Part shown: piece by piece, positions 53,857-64,000 of the stretch
Layout: each line of letters starts with the position of its first letter
Numbering within the stretch: the stretch's first letter is position 1
From: Lolium rigidum
Lineage: Eukaryota; Streptophyta; Magnoliopsida; Poales; Poaceae
DNA: 64,000 nt
NCBI RefSeq assembly: GCF_022539505.1
Contig: NC_061508.1
Location: 347,275,484-347,339,483, forward strand
Direction of reading: 5' to 3'
The notes under the pieces: generated by a model
Databases searched by the model: none
What the model saw: only the letters and a program-made list of their open reading frames with translations
Told to the model about the DNA's origin: nothing
Position numbers and translations under genes: made by a program

Positions 53857-54660
53857 TCAAGTATTATCAAGAGAAGAAGCATTAACATCATAATTTGTTC
53901 TAATAATAGAATCAAAAGGTAACTTCATTCTCTTTCTAGGGAAGTGTTCCATACCTTTCTTGAGCGGGAATTGATATTTAATATTTCCTTCTTTCATATC
54001 AATAATAGCACCAACAGTTCGAAAAAGGGTCTTCCCAAGATAATAGGACAAGATGCATTGCATTCAATATCCAAGACAACAAAATCAACGGGGACAAGGT
54101 TATTGTTAACCGTAATGTGAACATTATCAATCCTCCCCAAAGGTTTCTTTATAGAATTATCAGCAAGATTAACATCCAAATAACAATCTTTCAATGGTGG
54201 CAAGTCAAGCATATCATAGAGTTTCTTAGTCATAACAGAAATACTTGCACCAAGATCACATAAAGCATTACAATCAAAATCATTGACCCTCATTTTAATG
54301 ATGGGCTCCCAACCATCTTCCAACTTCCTAGGAATAGAAGTTTCAAGTTTTAATTTCTCTTCTCTAGCTTTAATGAGAGCATTTGTAATATGTTTTGTAA
54401 AGGCCAAATTTATAGCACTAGCATTAGGACTTCTAGCAAGTTTTTGTAAGAACTTAATAACTTCAGAGATATGACAATTATCAAAATCTAAACCATTATG
54501 ATCTAAAGCAATGGGATCATTGTTTCCAATATTCTGAAAAATTTCAGCACTTTTATCACAAACAGTTTCAGCAGTTTCAGGCAGTTTTGCACGCTTTGCA
54601 CTAGGAGTAGAAACATTGCCAACACCAATTATTTTATCACAAACTATAGTAGACTTAAAG
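53857..54660 (-). pseudogene. Ty3/Gypsy gag-end and aspartic protease remnant
   Basis: The open frame enters from the truncated end without an ATG. A helical linker (FLQKLARSPNASAINLAFTK) leads to the protease: catalytic CDLGASISVM (normally D-T/S-G-A; here D-L-G-A, as in several grass elements), then a flap and the C-terminal CPIILGRPF motif. A one-base loss near 54027 shifts the frame. The next frame continues RTVGAIIDMKEGNIKYQF and ends SSLDNT at 53857. A natural stop follows the protease and no reverse transcriptase comes after it, so even an intact copy of this layout would be non-autonomous. Confidence 0.8.
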
Positions 54661-56565
54661 TTTACGAGATGGATTTGGTTACAAAGTTTTGAAGAGCCTT
54701 ACATAATGTAATTTGCACAAGTTCATGTGTTTTGCGGGACAAAGCGGATCCCGCTTTTGTAACTCTGCATAGTAGTTTATGTAGACATCTTAGTTTGATA
54801 AAATAAAATCTTTATTCTAGAATAGTAATCATATTTGTTTATAAAGAAGTAAAAAGATGTTAAATAAGTGAGTGAGTATGACAGCTCTTGTTTCCCTCAC
54901 CTCAACTGAAGTAAGAATAGATATGAAATATGAGCTCATGTGTACCTTTTGCAAAGTGTGGTATGTAGAAGGTCAAATCAATCTATTCGAGTATCACCTA
55001 GGTATGATTTGGTTGGGCATATATATACATTTGCACCTAAAGGACCTATAATGGTTGCACTATTTATCATGCCTATGGTTTAGTCATGTTCTCTTATTGG
55101 TTGGGTACCCTGAGAAGAGCGGGACACCACCGTCTAGACAACATGATGGAAGACACAATATTCACAACACACGTGCATCTAAAGGAGTGGGAGGCTACTC
55201 AACTGTGTGTTATTTAGCCTTGTTAAAATCCTGTAGTATGCCGCGGGTGGAGGAGCATATGTCGTGAGTTATTGCGCACTACGTGCCTCAATCGTGGTGC
55301 GAGCACCCTACCCTAGTTGTTAGATCCGTCATTAGAAAGTTGTGTCACATAGGGGTGTTTTGCATGTGCTCTAGCAACAACTATCGATGTTTTCAAGATG
55401 TGGTAGTGTGGCCGTGGTTGCTAGGTCAAACACACATATAGAATGGTCATGTTTCTAGCTATAGCCCAAAAATACAAGAGCCATCTCACTAATGAGCTGA
55501 TTTTCCCCTAAAAAAACTAATGATCTGATTTAGGTCTAGCCCAATGCGTGTTTCTGTCGTCCTTATCCCTCAATATTCTCATGGCCCACAATGCCTCTAA
55601 TCTTGTTTCCTACCCATTCATGCACGCCAGCCTAGCCCAACCTGCCAGCATCATGCATGTGCTGGGCTTGTGCTAGGCCCCCACAAAACAGAGTTCTATG
55701 AACCTTGAAGGCCCAGACGACTATTACAATGAATAACACGAGGAGCACACAAAAAAAAGTTATAAATACACGAGGAGCGCAAGAAACTTGACACTTGGGT
55801 ACTAAGACAGAATCAACACTTTGGGATCTGAACTAATCACAGTGCAAACTGAACGGCTCGCCAAACCCACATGTTTATTCCTGGCCCCTACACTACACGG
55901 ACCAACACTTACACTTCACATGGATCAAGGTCTCATGGATGGCAGGCAGCACGCATGGAGGACGTATGTCCAGCTCGAGATCTCTGCATCTCTGAAGCTG
56001 TCGTACAGAGAAATTCTAAATTACCACCATGGTTGATGCCCTGGAGTTCGTGATCGTGGCCTAACACGCCCTGATCTCGCGTGAGAGGGAGACGCCGTAT
56101 CTACTTCACTGTTTAAGTTCTTGTGTCAGAGTCAGAGGAGGAGCGAGGCTAGGTCGAAACGTGAAAGAAACTGTTTGCGTGCGAGAGCCGCGCGCGCGAT
56201 TAATTTAAGGGGCGATCGTTCGTTGAGGCTGACCGGACGGATCTCGCGGATCGATCGCATCTGTAGTTCTGTACCGGACACGCGGAATATTCTGAGCCGG
56301 AAATTCGCATAGTTAGTTGTCTACCCTACGCCGCAACGCAAAATGATGATCCAACTAATAATCTGACAGCGGCGTCGAGTCAGCGACACCAAAAGGGCTC
56401 GTGGGCGTTCGGCATCTTCTCCCGGCAGCCGCCGCCCGATTCCGCATAATTCCTCCGATCCCAGCGAGCTTTTGCCTGCTGGCGGCTGACTCCTCATCCG
56501 GTTTAAAGCCTGAGCCGCCTCCCGTCCGACAACCATTCTGTCTGCTAGTTAGAGCCGGGGGCAGG
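54661..56565. other. Intergenic region and upstream flank of the RCI2-type gene
   Basis: No gene is supported. TATAAATA at 55761-55768 is a TATA-like sequence but lies about 800 bp upstream of the ATG, so using it would need a long or spliced leader. 56100-56560 becomes GC-richer, as expected near a promoter/5' UTR. Confidence 0.4.
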
Positions 56566-56915
56566 ATGAGCTCCGGCGGCTGCTCGACGTGCCTGGAGAT
56601 CATCTTCGCCGCCGTGCTCCCGCCGCTCGGCGTCTTCTTCCGCTACGGCTGCTGCAGCGTAAGCAAACCGACCACTACTCCTTCCTTATTCAGCTCTACA
56701 TTAGCCGTAGTAGTGATTTGCTGAACTATCTTCTGAGTTCTGACTTCTGACGGCTCGGCCTCTGCGCGCGTGCGCAGTCGCAGTTCTTCATCTCCCTGCT
56801 GCTGACCATGCTCGGCTACGTCCCCGGCATAGTCTACTCCGTCTACGTCATCCTCAAGACGGCGCCGGAGCTGCCCGGCATCGACGGCGACCGGCCCTAC
56901 TACATCCTCGCCTGA
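56566..56915 (+). CDS. RCI2/LTI6/PMP3-family membrane proteolipid, two exons, 76 residues
   Basis: Exon 1 is 56566-56658 and exon 2 is 56778-56915; the 119-bp intron has GT...AG ends (GTAAGC donor, TGCGCAG acceptor) in phase 0. Exon 1 encodes MSSGGCSTCLEIIFAAVLPP then LGVFFRYGCCS; exon 2 begins SQFFISLLLTMLGYVPGIVY. These are the two membrane helices and LPPLGVF and LGYxPGI signatures of UPF0057/Pmp3 proteins. The family comprises small plasma-membrane proteins linked to salt and cold tolerance and membrane potential. The 76-residue length, with a polar C-terminal tail (KTAPELPGIDGDRPYYILA), puts it in the long-tail subgroup; typical members have 52-58 residues. A later acceptor at 56783 is possible but would drop two residues that align with the family. 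Confidence 0.93.
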
Positions 56916-57009
56916 GGATCTCCTTCGTCCATATTTGTACATACTGCTGTAGCGTAGCTTTCTGTATACCACTATATGTGTCGCCATTGGTTTGGTTGGG
57001 GATGACTTG

Positions 57010-57170
57010 TAAGCTGTGCGTAGCTAGTGCTTTGAGGGAATTCCTCCCAATTCTTGGCGTAGCGGCCGGTGGTTGTACCTGTAGTCAGTCTCCTTTCTTG
57101 GCCTCTAATTAAGTTGTGCGTAGCTAGCTTAGTGGTTTGAGGAGATTCTTGGCGTAGCGGTGGTTGTACT
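57010..57170. repeat. Tandem duplication in the 3' flank of the RCI2-type gene
   Basis: GCTGTGCGTAGCTAGTGCTT ... TTCTTGGCGTAGCGGCCGGT recurs about 100 bp later as GTTGTGCGTAGCTAGCTTAG ... TTCTTGGCGTAGCGGTGGTT. It may fall in the 3' UTR. Confidence 0.7.
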
Positions 57171-57400
57171 TGTGCTATTCGTTCTCGATTCTCAGGATTG
57201 GTGGCATGGCAATGGCATGGTGCTTGGTGCATAATTGGTTAGGCTGTCGGTTCTCTAGGATTTATATAAACCCGCTGCCCGCTCCCGAGCCAGCTGTTGA
57301 AAAAATAAGTAATGCAGTGACAGATCTCCACCATGGTCTGTGCTCGCTTCTCCAATCAATCTGGGACGTATTTTCTTTTCCCGAGTTGAGTTGAATCGAT
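57137..57400. repeat. Duplicated 260-bp segment, copy 1
   Basis: It matches 59627-59887 in the same orientation (shared AAAAAATAAGTAATGCAGTG, CCGAGTTGAGTTGAATC). No coding sequence of the neighbouring gene is included. Confidence 0.8.
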
Positions 57401-58933
57401 GAACTCTGACGACAGTTCTGGATACTGACCAGAGGTGAAGGTGATCCGGACAAGTAGTGTATGTCAATGGATGCACTGCGTATCCGACGCTGAGTAACAG
57501 CGATTAACTGTATCACTGACTATTACTGCTTGGATTAATGGCTAAGCAGTGTTGTGGACCTTTTGTGCTGCAGAGTAGTACGTTTAGACATAGTTGAGAA
57601 AAATACAGAAATAGATTCAGCTGCACCGGGCAGTTTCATTCGGACAGTTCACGGTTGTAACCTACAGTTGCACTGTCAGGAAGGAGGGAGGTGACCAAGG
57701 AAGTGATGTTACAGAGATCTATGTGAATCTTCAGATCCATGTCTGAACTAGTGCTTGTTTGCACTGGCTGAACCACGCAGTTGACCTCAGACTGAACAAA
57801 TACCTCCTCCGTTCTGTTTTAATCGACGCAGACGCACGCACAAAAACACAGCAGCCTGTTAGTGTTGGCGTCAATTAATTCAGACCGGAGGTAGTACGTA
57901 CTATCTCCGTGAGTAGTACTGTAATGAACTGCGTAGGTGGGATAGGATGCTTCTATTGCCTGAAGCGAGTGCTGCCTCAAAGCTTCTAAATACGCGGTTA
58001 AAGATAACATCAGATAAGAAAATGCTATCCATGTGGTCGATTCCACCACCCTGCATTTTGTGTGTTCAGAGCATGGTGCCGATGGAATTTCTGTGTTAGA
58101 AATTGTGCTACGTTGCCGGTTCCAGAGACGTGTGTATGGACTGTTTTTTTTCTCCCCTAAAATTTGTGGTCTAAAGTCGTCTCATTTGTATTCTGGAAGA
58201 AAAAAAGTCGTCTCATATGGTCACATGGATGTGGTAGAGCGCTGGTAGTGTCACCAGTAGCTTGCAAAGGATGCATACTTCAATAACAATCAAAATATGG
58301 CTAGATAGTAATCCCTAGCGACACTTATTATACCTCCTCTGTTCTTGATTGTTTGGATTAGAACTATGCCATAAACTTGCTGTTTGGGCTGTTCTTCTTT
58401 GAGGAAAGAATCTTGTTGCTGCTGGCTCGTGAGCCACAGATTAGCGCTGTCCATGTTGGAAACTGCTACTACAGTTTGCAATGGATGGGGTGTGAAAATT
58501 TGTTGTGTTTTGCCTGAGATGACGTGAATTAAGTTAATCTAGTGACTGGGTTGGTAAAATGAAATGAAATAATATAGTGACTGAATCAGTTAACTCTAGC
58601 GAGAGTCCAATATTTTGACCCTACTTAAAGGCAACACGGACAACACCCAATACCGAGTAAACGTACTTTTTTGCAGAGAGTACATTCCAACTCTTGATGA
58701 AAAGATTGACCACCCCTTCCAGAAATACATGGCTTATTCTTGGCAGAGTGGTGACTCGAGAGTGAAAGTGGTGAAGGGCAAATTATTAGTTCACACCTGG
58801 TGCAATCTATAATTTTTTTAAGAGTTTCACCTAAGCTTCATAGTCTTGTACTCCAGAAACCTCAGCCAAGTTGTTTTTCCAAAGTTTTGTTGATATTAAA
58901 GGATACTATGAAAATTAATACATACAAATGTTT
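57401..58933. other. Intergenic, no gene supported
   Basis: It contains the MITE at 57803-57891. A TTTTTTGCAG acceptor-like sequence at 58669-58678 precedes an open stretch to 58811 (reading EYIPTLDEKIDHPFQKYMAY), which could be an exon relic, but no family is recognised. Confidence 0.4.
57803..57891. mobile_element. Short Stowaway-like MITE
   Basis: CCTCCTCCGTTCTGTTTTAA with TCGACGC at the left pairs with the complement of GCGTCAATTAATTCAGACCG GAGG at the right. TA flanks both ends (57801-57802, 57892-57893). Confidence 0.7.
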
Positions 58934-59043
58934 GATGTGATAGTATTGGTGTGATTAGTTATGCGGTGGTATTCATGGTAGCAAAAGAGTTTGGTAAGCA
59001 TCCCAAACCAGACGAAGACGGTCCGCGTGATAAATATTACAAG
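58934..59043. repeat. Local duplicated segment, copy 1
   Basis: TGTGATAGTATTGGTGTGAT ... GAGTTTGGTAAGCATCCCAA ... GCGTGATAAAT recurs at 59336-59440. It is AT-rich and non-coding. Confidence 0.75.
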
Positions 59044-59335
59044 AATACCACTAGTATGTACCTTAATACACATATGGGTGTATACATAATTAATTATGCT
59101 AATCATACCTAAATTGGTATCCAAGATAGTATGTTGAAAAATATATATCAAGAAAAACAACACATCGTTATCGAAAAGATGGGTTCCAAGAGAGTAAAAA
59201 TATTTCGTACAAATAGGTTGGTTAGACAAAAATATGATCAAACATTCAAGTATTTTTTCTTGATGTTAGGATAAAGATTGACAAAGCGTGGTATGATAGA
59301 CAAATGATACTTTGTGATCCAACTTAAAATACATA

Positions 59336-59440
59336 TGTGATAGTATTGGTGTGATTAGATATGATGTGTAATCCATTGTACTAAGAGAGTTTGGTAAGCA
59401 TCCCAAACAAAACAAAAACAATTTGCGTGATAAATAAAAA
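59336..59440. repeat. Local duplicated segment, copy 2
   Basis: It matches 58934-59043 with scattered changes (for example AGATATGATGTG for AGTTATGCGGTG). Confidence 0.75.
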
Positions 59441-59626
59441 ATAATTAGTTTGTAAAATAAAATGAATTATACATAGATTGGCGTGGAACAATCTTCGATA
59501 TTTTTTTGGTAAATAAAGTATTACATGATAACACCAGTAACAAAAGTAAGTAAATGCATAGATCATACAATTTTAAATCAATTTAAAGAAAATATTGAAA
59601 ATAAACTAGCAATACATAAAGCTAAT

Positions 59627-59887
59627 GATTTGAGGAAATTCTTGGTGTAGCCGTGGTTGCACTTGTGTTGTTCGTTCTCAATTGGATTGGTGGATGGCAA
59701 TTGCATCGTGGCTCGTAATTGGTTCGGATGTTGGTTCTTTGGAACGTAAATCCGCTACCGGCTCTCGAGCTAGTTGCTGAAAAAATAAGTAATGCAGTGA
59801 GTGAGTTTCACCTTGGTTTGTGTTGGCACCTCGAATCAACCTAGGCAGCATTTTATTTTACCGAGTTGAGTTGAATCTATGAATTGT
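59627..59887. repeat. Duplicated 260-bp segment, copy 2
   Basis: It is a copy of 57137-57400, the far 3' flank of the RCI2-type gene, followed directly by a gene-like fragment at 59889. Confidence 0.8.
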
Positions 59888-59888
59888 A

Positions 59889-60211
59889 GTGCCAATTATT
59901 GAGCCCGTTAAAGAAGGCATCAACGCCCTTTCGCATATTCCTCATGGATTTGGCCAAGTCACTGGTCTTGTCACCAAGGTGGTGCCAACTAGATGTTCCA
60001 ACAGAGATCATCACACCATTGTTCATGGCCTCCCCGCTTTAAGATTGACTTCCCTATCTATCATGCTCGCCATTATATGATATACTCTAGGCCCAATGGA
60101 CATGGGTTGTGGGCTGACTGCAATGTGCTTGACATGTGGCGTGACGATGATAAGAAGCAAGTTGTGGCTGCGATGCGAGGGTATCGAAGAAGTCTGAAGA
60201 AAGGAACATAA
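59889..60211 (+). pseudogene. Unrecognised gene fragment, frame-shifted
   Basis: Two overlapping frames read as one broken exon: PIIEPVKEGINALSHIPHGF then GQVTGLVTKVV in the first, and FKIDFPIYHARHYMIYSRPN then ADCNVLDMWRDDDKKQVVAA in the second, ending KKGT and a stop at 60209-60211. The switch lies near 60035. The wording is protein-like (balanced composition, no low complexity), but I cannot name the family. No start codon context or neighbouring exon is visible. Confidence 0.4.
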
Positions 60212-60767
60212 CCAACTCTCCTTGCTACCTCTCTCTCTGCTGCTCTCTTTCTCTGTTCTCTGAATTCAGGCATCGATCATGCCTCATGTCGGCAATCATA
60301 CTGGCAAGGGGGTGGGGTGTAACTTCTTGAGCCTACCACTTTTGGTGTATCATCTTGTAAATGTAGAATTCCAATTTATTGTGGACAAAATGGCAAGCAA
60401 GTTATAAATTGGTCAAGGCAAAAATTTCACCACTGCAAGTATAGTTGCCCTTGTCAAGTCTGTAACCACATCACAAGCAATATATCATCTTATGACACTA
60501 GCGTCTCCTAGAGGCATCATGAATCCATACTCGAGCTTGAGCAGGCTTTCCGGCTTTGGATAGAGTTTCGAGCGGGAAAAACGTGAAGTTAAATGGGAAC
60601 TATCACTATTACCCTAATAAATTACAAACCATTGTAACACTCCTCTTAGTACATTCAAACCATTAGTGTTAGTCTTCGTCCAAGTTATAAAAAGATACAT
60701 ACAATTAACTTGAATTTGTGCTGGCCTGACCCATCCAAGTGAAAAACATCACTGACCTTTATTTAAT
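60212..60767. other. Intergenic, nothing recognised
   Basis: No ORF or repeat that can be named before the CACTA end at 60771. Confidence 0.45.
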
Positions 60768-60770
60768 AAT

Positions 60771-61000
60771 CACTACAAGAGATGGGGGATTTGTTGACGA
60801 AAACCCTGGTGACAAAAATGCATACCGTCATGGATGTGTCCTTATAGGTGAAGAATTCATCTTTCGTCAAGCATTTAAGGTAATGCTTGACGGTATGATT
60901 TCTCGTCAAGAAAAAATCGTCACCCATTACCCAAGCGGGAAGGGCTTCCATCGTGTCCGTTAATAGGTGACGAAATCAAAGATCGAGGTGACGAAATATT
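60771..61000. repeat. Subterminal repeats of second CACTA element
   Basis: (G)TGACGAAA/TTTCGTCA-type motifs occur in both orientations (TTGTTGACGAAAACCC, TCTTTCGTCAAGC, TTTCTCGTCAAG, AGGTGACGAAATC, AGGTGACGAAATA), plus an inverted pair CGTCAAGCATT/AATGCTTGACG. Confidence 0.7.
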
Positions 61001-61501
61001 ACTAAGTTACTTTATTAAATGTTATTAGTTTTATATATCATGCGTGACCCACTTGTCGGGAACATATTTAATTAAGTAAAAATTGTGGTTTGGAAGAATC
61101 GAACAAGGGCTTCGAGCGTGACCGACGCGGAGTCTTACCGCTAAGGTAGATATGGAATTTTGATCCGGATCCGTAAGTAGTCTATTCTACATATTTATTT
61201 CAATGGTGTGATCTAGATGTTACGACATAATAATTCCCTTATTAATATTTATGTCGGACGAGGGTGCCTCGTTTAAGTCGCGCCGCTAGCGGTACACGGC
61301 CTATATAGGTGCTCTTGCTAACGATCGAATCGACTAGGGTTCTCGTCGAGGTGAGAAGAATTCCGTGTAGGCTCCATTGTGGTGGCGGCGAGACGCATCA
61401 TCGGTGAGTTCTCCTGATTGTTCGTTAGGTCTAGATTTTTTAATCGGTTGTCAAGATCTGTTCGAAGAACGTTGGCATGTTCTTAAGCGAAGCTGTAGGC
61501 A

Positions 61502-64000
61502 ATGGATCGAAGTTGGATAACCGATGGCACCAAGAAGTTCACAACAAAGTACATGGCGGGTGTTAGGGATTTCATCAAGTTTGCGCGAGAACACTTGGAC
61601 AATACAGATGAACCAATCTTGTGCCCTTGCAAGGACTGCCTAAATCTGATACGTCAGGATATAAAAACAGTCGAGGATCAATGCAATTGTTCAGGTATGT
61701 CCATGACGTATACAAGATGGACTAGACATGGGGAAGATTTTAGTGATGATGAAGGGCGGGATAGAAACGATGATGGTGCGTATGATAGTGACAACGATGA
61801 AGAGGAAGACAATGGTGATTGTTATGTTGATGATTCGTCTAGTATGATCGATGAGCTGCGAAGTACTGGAAATAAAGGTCCGACACTGCCAAATCTGTAT
61901 GCTAATCTAATTGAGTCAGCGAAAAAAGAACTTTATGAGGGATGCACCTCTTTCACTAGGTTGTCGTTCATCATTAAGCTCCTTCATGTCAAATCATACA
62001 GATAGGATAACAAACGAGAGGATTTGATCTCTTACTTCAGCTTTTACGTACGGCTTTGCCGGATGTGGACTTTCCCAAATCATATGCTGATGCTAAGAGT
62101 GTTCTTTACGATGTTGGGCTTGGTTATGAGACAATTCATGCATGCAAGTTTGATTGTTCTTTATTTTGGGGAGATCACAAGGACGATACGAACTGCCATG
62201 TTTGTGGATTATCAAGATATAGAGACCCTCTCTGGAAAAAGAAAATCCCTCACAAGGTGTTAAGGTACTTTCCTATAATTAAAAGGTTGCGGAGACTATT
62301 TGTTAAAAAGGAAATGTCGACACATACTAGATGGCACAAAGAGAAGAGGGTTGTTGAGCCCAATGTGCTGAGGCACCCTGCTGATGGTGAGGCATGGAAG
62401 CACTTTGATGGCAGGTTTGATTGGTTTGCTAAAGATCCTCGTAACATAAGACTAGGTTTTGCCACGAGACGGCTTCGGTCCTTTTGGAAGTATGAGTAAT
62501 CCTTACGGTATGTGGCCTGTTTTTGTGATTCCTTACAACTTCCCACCATGGATGTGCATGGATCAATCGAATTACATGATGGCATTGCTAATCCCGGAAA
62601 GTATTCCCCGGGGAAAGATTTTCATGTATTTATGCAGCCAGCGATAAAAGATATGATGCGGCTATGGAGTGGTGTGAAGACATTTGATGCATGCACAGAG
62701 GAATATTTCCCATTGCATGCTGCGTTTCTTTGGTCTATTCATGATTATCCTGGATATGCCACTATGTCGAGCCGAAGCACAAGAGGATTTCATGCGTGTG
62801 TGCATTGCGATGAGAATCCTTGCGACTGAACCTTTGAAAAACAAAATTGGATATATTGAGCATCGGCGATTTCTTGATAAAAATCACCCATACGGGAGAA
62901 GCGAGACTTTTCAATGGTACAAGCCGAGACTAGAGATCCACCAAGGAAGTACACACCCAAAGAGGTAGCTGCTGAAGGTAGAAATGGTTAAGGATTTTGA
63001 ACATGGGAAAAATCCAATAAGTAGAAAGCGGAAGCGTGCAAGCTGTACCCGGTGAACTAACATGGCACCCGAAAGTCAGCTTACATCATCTACCGTGCTC
63101 GCCGGAACTTAAGATAGCTCACAACTTAGATGTGATGCATATTGAGAAGAACATATGTGACAATATTGTTGGTACACTACTTGAACTTGAGGGCAAGAAT
63201 AAGGACACTGTTAGTGCTAGAATTGATTTGAGGAAATTCAAAATGTGGAAGAAGTATTGGTTGGAGAAAATTGTGAAGGATGATGATGATGCAGCAGTAA
63301 CTAATTATGCGAAGCCCCCTGCACCATGGACGCTTTCGAATGAACAGAAGAGACATTTGTGTAGGTATTTGGCAAACACTAGGTTCCCGAGATGGTTATT
63401 GCGCAAGTCTGGGGAAGATGTGTGAATATTGATGGTTGTAAGGTTACCGGTATGAAGACGCATGATTGCCACATACTTCGCAGCGAGTGTTGCCGGGCTG
63501 GGCTCAAGGGAATTGCATCTAAGGAAATGTATGTGGCTATTGCGAGCTAGGAAGATTTTTTAGGGAGCTGTGTGCCAAAACCACGAAAGTTGATGTGCTG
63601 AATCGATTGAAGGTTGAAATTGTTGTGATCCTATGCAAACTTGAGAAGCTCTTCCCCCAGACTTTTTGATGTAATGGTGCACTTAGCTATTCATCTTCTC
63701 GAGGAGGCTCTTTTGAGGGGTCCTGTTCATTATGGTTGGATGTATCCAGTTGAGAGAAGATTAGGTTATCTAAAGTCTACGGCCCGTAACAAAGCAAGGC
63801 CAGAAGGTTCTATCGCAGAGAGCTACATTGTTGATGAGTGTTTGATTTTTTGCTCTAGATTTTTCAAGGATGGCACAAAAACAAGATTTAACAAAGATGG
63901 TAGGAACCAAGACATTCGGAGAAAACCTGATCCTGACGAGATGGAAGTATTTTCAGTTGGAGCTAAAGGTCTTGGGAAATCCATTTTGAAACATTTTGAC
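61502..64000 (+). pseudogene. TNP2-type transposase of second CACTA element (partial, frame-broken)
   Basis: It starts MDRSWITDGTKKFTTKYMAG with the transposase-associated domain (PILCPCKDCLN, TRWTRHGE) and an acidic linker. After a frame break near 62004, the Transposase_21 core follows: KSYADAKSVLYDVGLGYETI, NCHVCGLSRYRDPLWKKKIP, VLRHPADGEAWKHFDGRFDW, YNFPPWMCMDQSNYMMALLI, and LKIAHNLDVMHIEKNICDNI at 63108. A DUF4218-like part (MVHLAIHLLEEALLRGP.., LGYLKSTARNKARPEGS) runs to the window end. Breaks at 62015 (AACGAGAGG) and 62465 (CACGAGACGG) read as CAG-to-CGAG changes. The gene continues beyond 64000. Confidence 0.85.

Larger units (their letters stand above)
49635..54660 (-). mobile_element. 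Gypsy-like element with gag/protease remnant, 5'-truncated
   Basis: Reading the minus strand from the right: a gag-protease coding remnant (54660-53857), the family's non-coding tail with hairpin (53135-53155), a polypurine tract (GCTTGGGGATGCT, complement at 51233-51247), then the 3' LTR (51232 down to 49635, 1598 bp, TGATACGTCTCAAACTTATC ... ACGCGTTATCA). The 5' LTR and primer site are lost at the right end (~54660). The tail is shared with the ORF-bearing elements at 17849 and 42059. Confidence 0.82.
60771..64000 (+). mobile_element. Second CACTA transposon, left end, continues past the window
   Basis: CACTACAAGAGATGGGGGAT starts the element. The preceding AAT (60768-60770) is a candidate 3-bp target duplication, which cannot be confirmed without the other end. 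The first ~230 bp carry repeated and inverted GTGACGAAA/TTTCGTCA and TGCTTGACGGTATG motifs as subterminal repeats, of a different type from the ACCGGTAC repeats of the first element. A TNP2-type gene follows from 61502. This is a distinct CACTA family. Confidence 0.85.

Overview
This is a piece of a large, repeat-rich grass nuclear genome, most likely cool-season (Pooideae: Triticeae or Poeae/Aveneae). The evidence is the Stowaway MITE ends, a tRNA-derived SINE ending in GTTCTC plus A-tract, CACTA elements with CACTAGTAGAAAA-type termini and ACCGGTAC subterminal repeats, and several copies of a grass Gypsy-like retroelement family whose LTR starts TGATACGTCT and whose primer site matches the tRNA-Asp 3' end. 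The species cannot be fixed from sequence alone. Nothing bacterial, organellar or viral is seen.

Genes are few. Three look like host genes: a small secreted-protein gene (527-928, minus), a 268-residue multi-span membrane protein (15203-16009, plus), and a two-exon RCI2/PMP3/LTI6-type membrane proteolipid gene (56566-56915, plus). The secreted-protein gene has a second copy about 27 kb away. An 11.9-kb CACTA transposon (27860-39771, target duplication AAT) splits that copy, and the unsplit first copy serves as the empty-site control.

Layout. 1-1300: first copy of the duplicated segment with a Stowaway MITE. 1300-8245: minisatellite, LTR fragments, MITEs, a 1.2-kb ORF-less LINE derivative with a 15-bp target duplication, and a shuffled duplicated block. 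8246-12774: 3' half of a Gypsy-like element with a solo LTR nested in its LTR. 12775-14700: retroelement-like ORF split by a SINE, then transposon debris. 14700-16600: membrane-protein gene. 16600-25300: Copia LTR fragments, a minus-strand non-autonomous LTR element carrying an intact unusual ORF, a Copia pol fragment with its 3' LTR, and a LINE reverse-transcriptase relic. 25300-27375: no recognisable content. 27375-40262: second copy of the secreted gene split by the CACTA element. 40263-54660: nested LTR elements, including a complete 6.9-kb copy (42059-48963, target duplication TAGCT) and a minus-strand relative with a gag/protease remnant. 54660-60770: RCI2-type gene and local duplications. 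60771-64000: left end of a second CACTA element that runs off the window.

The most notable pattern is that disagreements between repeat copies, and the frame breaks in the transposon genes, fall repeatedly at CAG/CTG trinucleotides (CAG read as CGAG, CGA or CGG; CTG read as TCG or CTCG). That looks like a consensus-calling artefact at methylated CHG sites rather than natural decay, so several 'pseudogene' calls here may be intact in the real genome. The most biologically open items are the conserved membrane-spanning ORF and perfect hairpin of the non-autonomous LTR elements, the accessory ORF and gene-like GC-rich insert inside the CACTA element, and the small secreted protein with a near-invariant C-terminus.
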